In this document: positions 1-9,597 of the stretch, piece after piece | Position numbering within the stretch: the stretch's first letter is position 1 | Layout: each line of letters begins with the position of its first letter | NCBI GenBank assembly: GCA_001275005.1 | Contig: JWZX01003070.1 | Coordinates: forward strand, 1-48,872 | Source of the DNA: Chrysochromulina tobinii | Lineage: Eukaryota > Haptophyta > Prymnesiales > Chrysochromulinaceae | DNA length: 48,872 nt | Direction: 5' to 3' | Translations under genes and position numbers: made by a program | Notes under the pieces: model-generated | Database searches by the model: none | Told to the model about the DNA's origin: nothing | Seen by the model: the letters and a program-made list of their open reading frames with translations, nothing else

Positions 1-84
1 GACGCTGAAGACGATGAGGACACCCCCTGGGTGTGCCCACCATGCGTTCTGGCGGGGGGTGAGGACGACGTGGATGATGATTGA
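1..84 (+). CDS. C-terminal end of a PHD-finger protein (partial)
   Basis: Frame 1 is open from the window edge to a TGA at 82-84. It encodes 27 residues: an acidic stretch, then TPWVCPPCVLAGG, then an acidic tail. The spacing Trp-Val-Cys-Pro-Pro-Cys is the typical last zinc-ligand pair of a PHD finger, where the Trp lies two residues before the first of the two cysteines. The rest of the gene lies to the left of the window. PHD fingers read histone H3 tails, so a nuclear chromatin role is likely but inferred. Other C-terminal CxxC zinc fingers are possible; only the frame and the stop are certain. Confidence 0.5.
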   Translation, partial: DAEDDEDTPWVCPPCVLAGGEDDVDDD

Positions 85-236
85 TCGTGAGCAAGCAACA
101 CCGTCACCGATGTGGACTGGGACTGGGCCGCTGGACGCTAGGGAACTGTGGGCGCCCGACGCGAGCGGGGCCGGCCCGCCCTAGCTTGTGTCCTTTGTCG
201 TGTCCACGATTCGGCAGTCCTCGCGGCTCTCGGGCA

Positions 237-326
237 TGTCACGAACGATCGTGGGTCTCGAATTCGGCAGGCAGCTCGTCAGCTCTCCTTTTGCGCGCGT
301 GTCACGTAATGATCGTGAGTCTCGAA
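237..326. repeat. Imperfect direct repeat between the PHD and JmjC genes
   Basis: Two copies of a 26-27 bp element (237-262 and 300-326) share TGTCACG, then GATCGTG, then GTCTCGAA, with a few substitutions and one inserted base. The rest of the 85-442 gap shows no coding signal. The role is unknown. Confidence 0.5.
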
Positions 327-442
327 GACTCGAACAGAACATGTGACACAATTTTATAACAACATGAGGACACACATTAGGACATTTCAGATTTCTTCTA
401 CATCGCATGCTCTCGCGGCGTTATCGCGGCGTCATGCACCGT

Positions 443-1849
443 TCATGCTGGCGCCTGCCGCCCACGCTTCGCTGGCCGTCGCTCGGCCACGAGACCCTCG
501 GTCGACCCGCCACCGCCACTGCTGTGCGCGCTCTCAGCCGGGCGCGGCGCGACGATGAGCACGTTCGCAAACACAAGGCAACGAAGGAGTACCATGAGCG
601 ACGCTGTCGTGAGCGCTGTCTTGCGCACGAGCTCAGTCAGGCACGAGACTGTCGCTCGGCCATCGGCGATCAGCCTCGCAAGCGCCGGCTGCAGCTGCGC
701 ATCGCACACGACGGCGAACCGCAGGTAGTCCATCGCGCTGAGTGGAGAGCTCGCCAGCAGTCGGACCACTAGTGCCGTGCCGTCGCGCACACTCAGCGAG
801 ATGGCGACCATCTTCGAGATCACTACCTCGTCGCTCGAGATCAAAGCCGAGCGCGATGAGAGGCAGCCACGCGCCTCGAGCCACCCAATCGAGGCGCCGC
901 GGTTGAGCCCATCCGAGTGTGCAGGCTCGCACGGCAGCGGCCGCGGCACGGGGCAGAAGACGAGAGTCTCCCGAAGGAGCGTCGCGGCCGATAAGTCACC
1001 GGCAGCGCCCACGACAGCGCCGTGAAGATCGGGAGCCAGCACCGGGCCCATGGGCAGCATCAGGCCGCTATCTGGCCCAAACAATGAGCGTAGGCTCGAG
1101 CTGCCGCGATCGCCGCCGCCGAGCTGGGCGTATATGGCCTCGCACAGCCACTTTCCCGCGCTCAGGTGACCCAGGCGCACATCGATGCTCAGGCTATTTC
1201 CCACAACGGGCGTGACGCGGTGCCAGTGCCCTGGCGGCAAGTACAGCAGCGAGCCGGCGATGAGATCGAAGCGTTCGGCGCCTGTGAAGCCCTGCGGCAC
1301 GGCGCGGGCCAACGAGTCCTTTTCCGCGAGCTGCTCTGCACGGTTGCGCGCTCTGTCAAAGAGGCCGCGCGAAGTGACGTCGGCGGTGGCGGGCTTGGTG
1401 GCTGCCAGATGCTGCCACTCTTTTGAGCCACGCAGCTGAATGGTGAAGTTGTGCACCGCGTCGCAGTGCCACTCGGCCACGTCGCCGCCCGTGCGCGAGA
1501 TGTACAGCCCGACCTCGATATCATTTACTCGCTCGCCGCACGCGTCAACAAAGGCGGCCTCTAGCTCTTGGGCGCCACGTGAGAAGCAGTAGGGCAGGTT
1601 GAGCGTGACACCGCTCGTTTCAAGATCGCGCTCCATTTCATCACGCTCCTCGGGTGTGTACCGTGCATTGTCCGCCTTGCGGCACGCGCAGAGCAGCTCG
1701 GCTGTATCGCCATCCTTGAAGCCGTCAAGCAGGCACTCGAGCAGCTCCTTGCCGAGTGCCCGCGAGTACGGGCGCTGATTCCAGTGGTCTCGCAGAAAGG
1801 CGGGCCAGTCGGGAATGAGATCGGTGATGTGAAGAGCGCCTGCAGCCAT
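443..1849 (-). CDS. JmjC/cupin-4 type Fe(II)/2-oxoglutarate oxygenase
   Basis: A 468-residue protein beginning at an ATG at 1849. The N-terminal half resembles the cupin_4/JmjC ribosomal oxygenase fold (MINA/NO66-like): residues 125-150 contain an HxD iron motif (H128-C-D130) followed by a Q-L-R-G-S-K-x-W segment, and residues 203-212 contain LYLPPGHWHR, which would supply the distal histidine (H210). Family members hydroxylate histidyl residues of ribosomal proteins or demethylate histones, using iron, oxygen and 2-oxoglutarate. The substrate here cannot be told. The C-terminal part (about 250-468) shows weaker winged-helix-like character and ends in a basic tail. It diverges from the QPRT gene across about 540 bp. 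Confidence 0.75.
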   Translation of the reverse strand: MAAGALHITDLIPDWPAFLRDHWNQRPYSRALGKELLECLLDGFKDGDTAELLCACRKADNARYTPEERDEMERDLETSGVTLNLPYCFSRGAQELEAAFVDACGERVNDIEVGLYISRTGGDVAEWHCDAVHNFTIQLRGSKEWQHLAATKPATADVTSRGLFDRARNRAEQLAEKDSLARAVPQGFTGAERFDLIAGSLLYLPPGHWHRVTPVVGNSLSIDVRLGHLSAGKWLCEAIYAQLGGGDRGSSSLRSLFGPDSGLMLPMGPVLAPDLHGAVVGAAGDLSAATLLRETLVFCPVPRPLPCEPAHSDGLNRGASIGWLEARGCLSSRSALISSDEVVISKMVAISLSVRDGTALVVRLLASSPLSAMDYLRFAVVCDAQLQPALARLIADGRATVSCLTELVRKTALTTASLMVLLRCLVFANVLIVAPRPAESAHSSGGGGSTEGLVAERRPAKRGRQAPA

Positions 1850-2385
1850 CGTCGTGATTAGCGCCTGCAGCTTGGGGATTTAGATGTCCGTGGATACGCG
1901 GGCGGTCTGCGTCCAAAAAGAAGGCCTGTGGACACGAGGACCGCGTATCACTTCATCGTTCGTGCCCGCGCGGTTTCGCAGCGGCGTCCAGGATTAGGTG
2001 TGAACTGACTGTTGAGCAAGCATTACTCCCCGTCAAGACTCCACGGAAAGACTTCCGCTCCGAGTTCGACTACTTGTCACTTGTGTTCCAATGGTCACGA
2101 ATCACTGAAGAGTAGGACCGTGCCGTGGAACGAGTCCTTCGCGGTGTGTGTTGCTTCAGAGGGCAATCCCGTGTTCAGATTGTACCGTTTACGTGTTGTG
2201 TGTATAATGAACAGATTGTGAGCGAGGGGTCGGCGCTCAATTGAGCGATCAGCGGGGGAGATGAAATTTCCTGCTCGAGGGACAATCAATAAGTCGTCAC
2301 TCCATGTGGAGGCTCGGGGCGAACAAGTTTGATTGCAATCCCCATCTTCTTGCTGTCTTGAGAAAGTTCGCCTTCGTGTGACGCG
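1850..2385. other. Divergent intergenic region, JmjC gene / QPRT gene
   Basis: 536 bp between two start codons on opposite strands, less GC-rich than the flanking coding sequence. No open frame in it looks coding, and no TATA box or repeated motif stands out. It presumably holds the promoters of both genes. Confidence 0.4.
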
Positions 2386-3617
2386 ATGGAGCACGACTGG
2401 TCGGCCCTGCTGCCGCCCACCTGGAAAGAGGAGGTCATCCACTGGATCCAGCAGGACATCCCCAAGTGGGACGTCGGCGGCTTCGTCGTCGGGGATGCGC
2501 CGCACTACGCGATGCTGCTCGGCAAATCGGAAGGCGTGCTTGCCGGCGTGCCCTTTGCCAACTTTGTCTTTGAGTACGTGGGTCTCACCGTCGAGTGGCT
2601 CAAGCCTGAAGGGCACTACATCACCGCGGAGGAGGCCGCCGCAAAGACGCCCGTCGCCAAGGTCTCAGGCCCGACGCGCAAGCTGCTGGTCGCCGAGCGC
2701 ACGGCGCTCAACACTCTGGCGCGCTGCTCGGGCGTGGCGAGCGCCGCGCACGCGGCAATGGGCATCGCACGGGAGCACGGCTGGCACGGAAAGGTAGCGG
2801 GTACTCGCAAAACCACGCCGGGCTTCGGCATCGTCGAGAAGTACGGGCTCCTCGTCGGTGGCGCCGATACGCACCGGATGGACCTGTCGAACATGGTGAT
2901 GCTCAAGGACAACCACATATGGTCGACGGGCAGCATCACAGCCTCGGTGGCCAAGGCTCGCGCCGCGTGCGGTTTCTCGACCAAGATCGAAGTCGAGTGC
3001 ACCTCCGAGCAGGACGCGTGCGAGGCGTGCACCGCGGGCTGCGATATCATCATGCTCGACAACTACGCTCCTGCGGAGCTCAAGCAGGTCGCGGCGCGCG
3101 TCAAGCAGCGCTGGCCGCACGTGATCATCGAGGCGAGCGGCGGGATCACGAGCGCCACCATGCCTGCCTTCTTCAGCGAGCACGTCGACATCATTAGCCA
3201 GGGCGCGCTCACCCAGGGCTACGGCGTCGTCGACTTCAGCTTGAAGGTACCCAAACCAGCCGTCTTCCAGGCGCGCAAGCGGGGGGGTCTCACCACGGCG
3301 CTTCGACTCCCCCCCTCTCCCCACAGGTACCCAAACCAGCCGTCTTCCAGGCGCGCAAGCGAGCCGAGGAGCCGGCATTCGACCTCAAGGCGCTCAAGGA
3401 GCAGGAGGCGGCGGAGATGAAGAAGAAGATTGAGGAGAACGCTCTCAAGGCCAAGCAGAAGGAGAAGGAAGAGGACGAGAGAATCGCCAAGATGCAGGCG
3501 CTCGAGGCCCAGGGCGTCAAGGTGGCGGGCGGCATGCACAAGTTTGACGCGTCCGAGGTCGACGTGCATGGCGGCAACGCGACGGCCGACGATTTTTTGG
3601 ATGCCTTTGGCATGTGA
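2386..3617 (+). CDS. QPRT: Quinolinate phosphoribosyltransferase (nicotinate-nucleotide pyrophosphorylase, carboxylating)
   Basis: Join of 2386-3246 and 3327-3617, giving 383 residues. The enzyme makes nicotinate mononucleotide from quinolinate and PRPP in de novo NAD synthesis. The type II PRTase fold is clear: NTLARCSGVAS, then AGTRKTTPGF, then MLKDNHI, then EVECTSEQDA, then IIMLDNY, then EASGGI and a terminal ISQGALTQG. The catalytic core ends near residue 285. An 80-bp GT-AG intron follows in phase 0; if it is not removed, the frame shifts into an Arg/Ser-rich tail. Splicing adds about 95 residues rich in Lys, Glu and Ala (a coiled-coil-like KKKIEENALKAKQKEKEE run, then a conserved-looking end in DDFLDAFGM) that QPRTases normally lack. 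The tail may mediate assembly, but that is unknown. Confidence 0.93.
3245..3361 (+). repeat. 37-bp direct repeat across both QPRT splice sites
   Basis: Positions 3245-3281 and 3325-3361 are identical over 37 bases at an offset of 80, which is exactly the intron length. Both copies begin AGGTACCC, so one copy supplies the 5' splice site and the other follows the 3' splice site. Confidence 0.95.
3247..3326 (+). other. Intron of the QPRT gene with duplicated boundary
   Basis: 80 bp, GT at 3247 and AG at 3326, phase 0, with a C-rich 3' end (CCCCCCTCTCCCCACAG). Its first 35 bases are identical to the first 35 bases of the downstream exon, so the 5' part of the intron reads like exon 2 for 12 codons before shifting. 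Removal restores one continuous frame to 3617. Confidence 0.85.
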
Positions 3618-3970
3618 GTGGTTAGTGTCTGAGTGGCGCCGGACTCGGGACTGTAGTGCGGAGGACCACAAACGAAGAGAACATTGAGAAAATCGAAGTC
3701 GGGGGTGCGGCGCATATGTTCTAGTACGTCGCGGAAAAGGAGCATTTCGACGGTTTCCGATTTCGTTTCCCTATCGTTTCCCGCGTTAAGGGGCAAATCG
3801 CATGATCCCCTACGCTCTAGATGTGCCATAGACGGCGATCGCGCAGCGCGGCGCGCGGTTTTTCGACAGACGACACCCGGCTCACGGGCATGAATTCACT
3901 TGAGAGTTTTCTGGTTGTATTTCATGTATCTCGTGTTCCGTCTCCTTCCCCCGTCCTGTGCGTGACCGTT

Positions 3971-4024
3971 TCATGTATCTTGATGTATCTTGATGTATCT
4001 TGATGTATCTTGATGTATCTTGAT
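3971..4024 (+). repeat. 10-bp tandem repeat upstream of the F-box gene
   Basis: Four perfect TGATGTATCT units (3981-4020), one degenerate unit before them (3971-3980) and a partial unit after. It lies about 75 bp upstream of the F-box protein start and may be in its promoter or 5' UTR. Confidence 0.9.
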
Positions 4025-4099
4025 AGGACACATCGAAATAAGCAAGCGTGCATGTCGGTAACACCGCGTCGAGGCGTATAAGAGGCGTCCCCCATCAGG

Positions 4100-5308
4100 A
4101 TGCAATTTGCTGTGACAAGCTCCAGCGCTGATCCGGAGGTAGTTCCAGCGGACGCAGCGACGGGCCTATTCAAAGGGATGTGGATGGAGATTGCGGGGCT
4201 CCAAGGCTGCCTGGACTTGAATGGGGCGATAGTGGAGTTAGTATCCTGGTTGCCAAAGCTAAAGCGCTGGTCGGTGTTCGTCATCCATACGATTCCTCTG
4301 GAACTTACTGCTGTGAGGCCGGAGAATCTGGCCACAGTCGGCAGCCAGCCCCCTGCAGTATACGAGTCACACCGACGTCTGCTCATGGCAGAGTGCGTGC
4401 AGTGGTCTGTTGGGGAGGCTCTGGAGCGTGAAGACGCCGACCGCGCCGAGCGGCGACGCCGACAGATTGAAGATGAGGCCGACCGGCGACGCTTACTTAC
4501 TGAAGCAAGATTCTTCGAGGTCAGAGATGCTGCGGCCCGAGCAAAATCGGCGGATCGTACAACTGATCTCACTTCTGACGTTCTTGTGGCCGTGTGCTAC
4601 TTTCTGGATCGGAGTCACTTAGGCCGGTTGCTTTTCGTTTGCAAAGCTTGGAGTGTTGCCGCTCGCGCTGCTGCATATGATCCAACCTGGCAGCTGGCCA
4701 TGCTTTCTGCCGACGAGTTCAAGCGCTATATCGTCCGTAGCAATGCTCTGCCAATCTCTCTCACCACGCGGCAGCGCTGGGTGCATGTAAATGCCAAGCA
4801 ACTAACCCTAATTCTTAGCGCGCAGGAAGCCAAGGCAGCGGGCTTCACGGTCGTGCAGATGAAGGCTGCTGGCTATCGATCATACCAGTGCAACTTGGCG
4901 GGCTTCTCGCTTGAAGAGCTAACCGATGCAGGGCACCTGGGACCCGGTACTCATACAGCGCGGGAAGCCAAGGCGGCGGGCTACACGATTGAACAAATGA
5001 AGGCTGCTGGCTATGATGCATACCAGTGCAAGTTGGCGGGCTTCTCGCGTGAAGAGCTAACCGATGCAGGGCACCTGGGACCCTTCACTCATACAGCGCA
5101 GGAAGCCAAGGCGGCGGGCTTCACGATCAAGCAGATGAAGGCTGCTGGCTATCGACCATACCAGTGCAAGGTGGCGGGCTTCTCCTTCGAGGAGGCAAGC
5201 AGAGCAGGATTCGTGACGTGGGGAAGTCAACGTCGCGACTTCTGGTTCTCAACCGGAATGTATGCCGGTAGGGGGCTTGATCAGATCGGTCGGACTTATG
5301 ACTGGTGA
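4100..5308 (+). CDS. F-box-like protein with three 46-residue EAKAAG repeats
   Basis: 402 residues from ATG 4100. Residues about 25-80 form a small beta-type module with the pattern LNGAIVELVSWL, W-S-V-F, then VRPENL, common in algal multidomain proteins. An Arg/Glu-rich helix follows (about 105-145). A divergent F-box follows at about 160-195 (LVAVCYFLDRSHLGRLLFVC, then KAW). From about residue 243 come three tandem copies of a 46-residue unit with EAKAAGFT, QMKAAGY, YQC, LAGFSxEEL and TDAGHLG; the third degenerates after YQC. F-box proteins recruit substrates to SCF ubiquitin ligases, with the repeats as the likely recognition part. The function is inferred from architecture only. Confidence 0.75.
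   Translation: MQFAVTSSSADPEVVPADAATGLFKGMWMEIAGLQGCLDLNGAIVELVSWLPKLKRWSVFVIHTIPLELTAVRPENLATVGSQPPAVYESHRRLLMAECVQWSVGEALEREDADRAERRRRQIEDEADRRRLLTEARFFEVRDAAARAKSADRTTDLTSDVLVAVCYFLDRSHLGRLLFVCKAWSVAARAAAYDPTWQLAMLSADEFKRYIVRSNALPISLTTRQRWVHVNAKQLTLILSAQEAKAAGFTVVQMKAAGYRSYQCNLAGFSLEELTDAGHLGPGTHTAREAKAAGYTIEQMKAAGYDAYQCKLAGFSREELTDAGHLGPFTHTAQEAKAAGFTIKQMKAAGYRPYQCKVAGFSFEEASRAGFVTWGSQRRDFWFSTGMYAGRGLDQIGRTYDW
4826..5193 (+). repeat. 138-bp coding tandem repeat in the F-box gene
   Basis: Units begin at 4826, 4964 and 5102, an exact 138-bp spacing (46 codons). Nucleotide identity between units is high, including silent positions, which suggests recent duplication or gene conversion. The third copy is shortened. 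Confidence 0.95.
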
Positions 5309-6418
5309 TGCTGCCCTGCAGTGAGTGATGCGGCGCAAACGAGTCGCGGCACGCCCGGCGCGTGTACGAGTCGATCGCCCTGCTCGCTTGCTCGTGCTCG
5401 TGCTCGTCATCGCTCTCGCCCTTGCCTCCTGAGTGTGCACGTGCGTTGTCGCCACCGCGGGTGTTGTGGTGCATACCCAACGACAATCGTCGCTGCAGTT
5501 TGTGTCATTGTGTGGGGGTTTCATCGATGGTACGTGACTGTGTCTGCGAGGGGGGCAGAGGTGATCCACAGGGGGATACGCGTTCCCCCCGGGGCGTGTG
5601 TGTCTAAAGGAGTAGGTCAGTAGGACGGAGAGGACGGACCCAGAGGTCGAAAGCTGTTACCGTGTTACGTGATTACTCGTACCGGGGTACCGTCCTGGTT
5701 AGACACTCTAGTATAGTACCTCCTTAAAGACACTGTAAGTTCTAAGTATCCGTTCGCCGTCTAGTGACTAGTCGTCTCGCGTGTTGTCCGTGTGGGTTGG
5801 GGCTTGCTGGGCCGGTTGCGCGCCGCGTCAGGACGTCTCGTGCCGCGTGTGCCGTGTGTCGTTAGGGCCGCGGGTCGAGGCCGCGGGGGCGCCGTCCGGT
5901 GCGCTCCGCTCGTATCGTCGTTGGTTCGCCGGGGCGCGACCGGAGCGACCCGCACAGGCCGGCCGCGGGCGAGCGACGCGGGGGCCCGGGCCGCCGGGAG
6001 CGTGTCGGATCCGGCATGATGCGGATCGCTGACCCTCGCCGCTCGCGGCTTTGTTACTTTCGAAAGCACGCGTTACTTTTCACGCACGACCCGAATGCCG
6101 AAAACGCCAAACGGAACCGGCGCGGGGGACGAGCCCAATTACTGTGACTCTGTGACCTGCGCGGCAGTGCCAGTGGCGGGGCACGCGGGGTCTCGCTCTC
6201 GGTTCTGTGGCCGATCCTCACGCAGGCATCTCGCGCCGCGTTACGTGTGTGTGGCATCAGATACTTAGTTTCGTCTTTGCGTCGCCTCTCGTCCTTCGTT
6301 GGCTCAAAGCTCTTATTACCTGCGCCGTAGACAGCCTAATTCGCAGCAGGCCTTTAAAGGCCCTGCGCTGCACCCTCGCGCTCGATCGGCCGTGCACGGC
6401 ACGGCACGATCGGGTCGA
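5309..6418. other. Convergent intergenic region, no gene seen
   Basis: 1.1 kb between the 3' ends of the F-box gene (+) and the HECT ligase gene (-). Short open frames here are Arg/Ala-rich products of GC-rich sequence and show no domain. 5780-6010 is very GC-rich. No RNA gene could be folded by eye. Confidence 0.4.
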
Positions 6419-8641
6419 TCAGATGATGTGGAAGCCCTCGGTGTCGACGATGGCCTTCAGGAGCTGGTCCTTGAGCTTCTCCTTGCTCTTGTACTCGGGC
6501 AGGAGCAGGTGGTTGAAGCACGTGTGCGCGCTCGGGAGCCGCTCCTCGTCCGTGCCGTTGCGGCTGATGACGAAGTTGAGGTTGCCCAGACCCTTGATCG
6601 GCACGCGGTCGGAGCCGGTACAGAAGAAGAGGAAGCGCTTCTTCATCTCAAAGGAGAGCGCGTGGATGACCTCCCACATGAGGCGGACGGTAGGGTGCTC
6701 GCGCGAGAAGCCGTCGTCGTACTGCGCGACGCGCTCAAAGGCCTCGAAATCGAGCACTGGCGAGCCACAGATCAGAAGCTCGAGTTCCTCCCACCGAAAG
6801 AGCTGCAGGCACTCGCCGCCGCACACGAGGTGGAAGCCGCGCTGGAAGGAGCCAAACTGGCGCGCGATCGAGTCGTCGAGGAGGTACTGCACGTACAAGC
6901 GCACGTACTCGTCGCGGTTGGCGAGCGTGACGGCCACGTTGCCGCCGTTGAGCACGAGGTCGAACGTCTTCTGCTCGCCCCATTGCTCAAAGGAGACTTG
7001 CATCACCAGCCCGAGAGAGTCGATGTCGTCGTCGCTCTGCATGTCGAGCAGCTGCTGGAAGGAGCGTGCGAGAAGCGGGAAGGCGATCGCGAGGTCATCG
7101 AGCCCGACGGGCTGGCCCATAAGCTTCTTGTACACAATGTGCGGGAAGCGAGCGTCGAGCACGACGCCGTTGTAGATGGCGGCGCCGAGGATCATGCCAA
7201 TGAGCTCGAACTCGCGCTCATTCTCGAGCGACGCCCGATTGAACCAGAAGAAGCGCGACTCGTCGTCGTACACGAACATGCCGTACGAGACGTCAAAGAT
7301 CTTGGCGAAGATGAGCTGGAAGAACTCCTTCTGGATGCCGCCCTCGTCGATGCCGTCCTCGCCCACGAACTGCACCTTGAGGGGCTTCTTTAGATCCTCC
7401 TTGTGCAGCCCCATCTGTAGCAAGGTATCGGAGATGAGGTGCGAGCGGCGCACTTTGATGACGAGGTAGGGCGAGGTGGCGCCCACGAAGAGCGAGCGCA
7501 GGATCGCGCCCTCGAACTCGTGCGTCATCTGCGCGGTCGCATCGTACATGAGCACGCGCGACTTTGAAGCAGGCTCGAGGACGAACGGGTGGTCGCAAAA
7601 GGAGAACTCGCCGCGTGCCGACTTCCATCGCCGGTAGTCCTCCTTGAGATTGACCTCGAGGTTGATCGCGTCGTTGTAGAAGCGGCGGTAGTCCAGTGCC
7701 TCCGAGGGCTTGCGACGGCCGACGGCCATAGCCGCCTCGTTGGCGTCATACAGCTGGCCGAGCACGCGCGTGGCAGCGATGACCGCGTCATCAATGCGCT
7801 GCGTGTGGCAGAGGCGCACTGTCAGGAACTGCTGGCACACGGCGACCATCTGCTCCATCTGGCGCGTGGGCAGCAGCGACCACCAGCTCGAGAGTCGGTC
7901 GGCGATCGGTGGTGGCAGCTTCTCTATGAGCGAGAGCAGCGGCAGCAGCACCTGCTTGTGGTACTGCGGCTCGAGCAGCAGCGGGTTGAGCAGCAGGATG
8001 ACGAACTGGCGCAGCTGCGTGCCGTCCGAGACGACGGTGGGCTGCGCGAGCTGTGCGAGCTGCAGCTTGCAGAGCAGCGACTCCGTCGCGTTCATGAGCG
8101 CTCCGAGCACCTCCGCGGACTGCAGCCGCAGCATCTCGCAGTACGCCTCGCCGATGGCCGCCGTCTCGAGCCCGTGCGTCTCCTCGACTTCGACGTGCAG
8201 CGCCTTCGCGAGCGTCTCGCGTTCCGCGTCGGACTGCAGAAAGGAGCGGTTGAGCGCGTCCGCGTTTGAGAAGACAGATGAGACCTCCTTGGTCAGCAGC
8301 CCGAGCTTTCCAGTGCGCATCGCGTCGGCAACGAGCTCCTGCACCAGCTCGATGTGCAGGAAAGGCGGCTCCTCATCGCATAGGTGGTGCACGGCGCCCT
8401 GCGCAAGCTCGAGGCTGCGCAGCGCGGCGGCCGTGCGGTCGAGCTGTCCCGGCCCGTCGGCGCATGAGAAGCAGTATCGGTTTGGGCAGCCCTTGCGCCC
8501 GCAGCCCTGGGTCAGCTGCATGAAGTACCGGCGGACCAAATTGGAGCCGCGCTCACGGTCGGTCATTGCTGCCGCTGGGAGCTCCACGGATGTGCCGGAG
8601 GCTGCGGCCCCAGCAGCGCTGCGGCGGCTCTGGCTCGACAT
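6419..8641 (-). CDS. UBE3A: HECT-type E3 ubiquitin ligase with AZUL zinc finger (UBE3A/E6AP-like)
   Basis: 740 residues from ATG 8641, single exon. The N-terminus carries an AZUL domain, the zinc finger known only from Ube3a-type ligases: RRYFMQLTQGCGRKGC with C47, C52 and C57, and a fourth ligand in HHLCDEE near residue 88. A helical middle follows. The HECT domain occupies about 390-740: VKVRRSHL, VQFVGEDGIDEGG, QLIFAKIFD, LIGMILGAAIYNG, LPSAHTCFNHLLLP. C708 is the thioester cysteine and the protein ends GFHII. It accepts ubiquitin from an E2 on C708 and passes it to substrate lysines. The length is a little shorter than animal UBE3A, mainly in the linker. The start ATG lies in GC-rich leader sequence. 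Confidence 0.95.
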   Translation of the reverse strand: MSSQSRRSAAGAAASGTSVELPAAAMTDRERGSNLVRRYFMQLTQGCGRKGCPNRYCFSCADGPGQLDRTAAALRSLELAQGAVHHLCDEEPPFLHIELVQELVADAMRTGKLGLLTKEVSSVFSNADALNRSFLQSDAERETLAKALHVEVEETHGLETAAIGEAYCEMLRLQSAEVLGALMNATESLLCKLQLAQLAQPTVVSDGTQLRQFVILLLNPLLLEPQYHKQVLLPLLSLIEKLPPPIADRLSSWWSLLPTRQMEQMVAVCQQFLTVRLCHTQRIDDAVIAATRVLGQLYDANEAAMAVGRRKPSEALDYRRFYNDAINLEVNLKEDYRRWKSARGEFSFCDHPFVLEPASKSRVLMYDATAQMTHEFEGAILRSLFVGATSPYLVIKVRRSHLISDTLLQMGLHKEDLKKPLKVQFVGEDGIDEGGIQKEFFQLIFAKIFDVSYGMFVYDDESRFFWFNRASLENEREFELIGMILGAAIYNGVVLDARFPHIVYKKLMGQPVGLDDLAIAFPLLARSFQQLLDMQSDDDIDSLGLVMQVSFEQWGEQKTFDLVLNGGNVAVTLANRDEYVRLYVQYLLDDSIARQFGSFQRGFHLVCGGECLQLFRWEELELLICGSPVLDFEAFERVAQYDDGFSREHPTVRLMWEVIHALSFEMKKRFLFFCTGSDRVPIKGLGNLNFVISRNGTDEERLPSAHTCFNHLLLPEYKSKEKLKDQLLKAIVDTEGFHII

Positions 8642-9597
8642 TTCGAGCGAAGTTGCCCTAGGAACCTCCAGGTTAAAACGTCGATCGTGAACACTGCACG
8701 TTCACGCGGACGCTTTTATCGTGAAAACGTGACCTTTTATAGGAGATATCAGGATGGATCACTGCCAGCCCGCTATTCAAACTTAAGGCTTTTTGGATTT
8801 TGCCATGTGGGGAGGTTCTCATACTTCGATGTTTCGCTCTGTCGAATGTAGATGCTTGCGAAGTTGCGATACATAGTTTGGCGACGGGGAGCTTTGGCAC
8901 AGTGGCGGCCAGATGCCCGGCGGCATGCTCGGTGGTGTGGTGCTGCAGGTGCTCGCGCAGACTTGATTGGAAATATTAACTCTCACCTCCACTGCTACAT
9001 GTAGCCTCGAGAGGTCGAGAGCTTGAGAGCACAACAGCACATTCCCAGGGAGCACATTGTTTCGATGGGCTTCCTTTAGGTTGTCTGTTGTTTATGAAGT
9101 AGCTTGAACTTGAACTCACGGATGGGAAGTTTTCTCAGCGAAAAAGCCCCGAGAGCTGGCCAAAGGCCAAGCTCTGAGTCCCAGAGAGTACCCAGTCAGA
9201 GAGTCCACGTCTCGTCTATGAGCGAGTGTCGACTGTCGTACTTGGCGCGAGGGGCGATGGGTGCTGGCGGTGCGGTCTGGCGGTCGGATGTCGTCGTGTT
9301 GTATTAACTTTCATGTATACTAACTATCGTGCTGAATGGAAGTCTGGATCCACCTTCAGTGTTCGGCATGTGGCTCGCCGTTCTTGTCAGATGTGGCTCG
9401 CCGTTCTTGTCAGCTGTCGTTCGCTGCGGTCACCGGGATGATTTTGGATCAACATGATTGCGGCACCTCGCCCGCACGAGGCCGCAGGGCCTCATTCAGC
9501 CGCCAGTCGCCCTCGGCGACGCACCACGCCCCTCCCTTGCCAAACGGAGCCCCGACTGCGCGCGGGTGGCAGTCTGCACTACGAAAGTCTGATCACG
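8642..9597. other. Intergenic region upstream of the HECT gene
   Basis: About 950 bp with lower GC than the genes on either side. It should hold the HECT gene promoter and the 3' UTR of the DUF3110 gene. No coding frame or RNA gene is supported. Confidence 0.4.
9368..9413 (+). repeat. Perfect 23-bp tandem duplication
   Basis: Two adjacent identical copies (9368-9390 and 9391-9413) beginning ATGTGGCTCGCC and ending TTGTCAG. It is non-coding as far as can be seen. Confidence 0.95.

Noticed and set aside
6299-7393. 364-codon plus-strand frame opposite the HECT domain
   Set aside because: It is antisense to an unmistakable HECT ligase; its Val/Leu/Glu/Arg-rich product is typical of the complement of GC-rich coding sequence.
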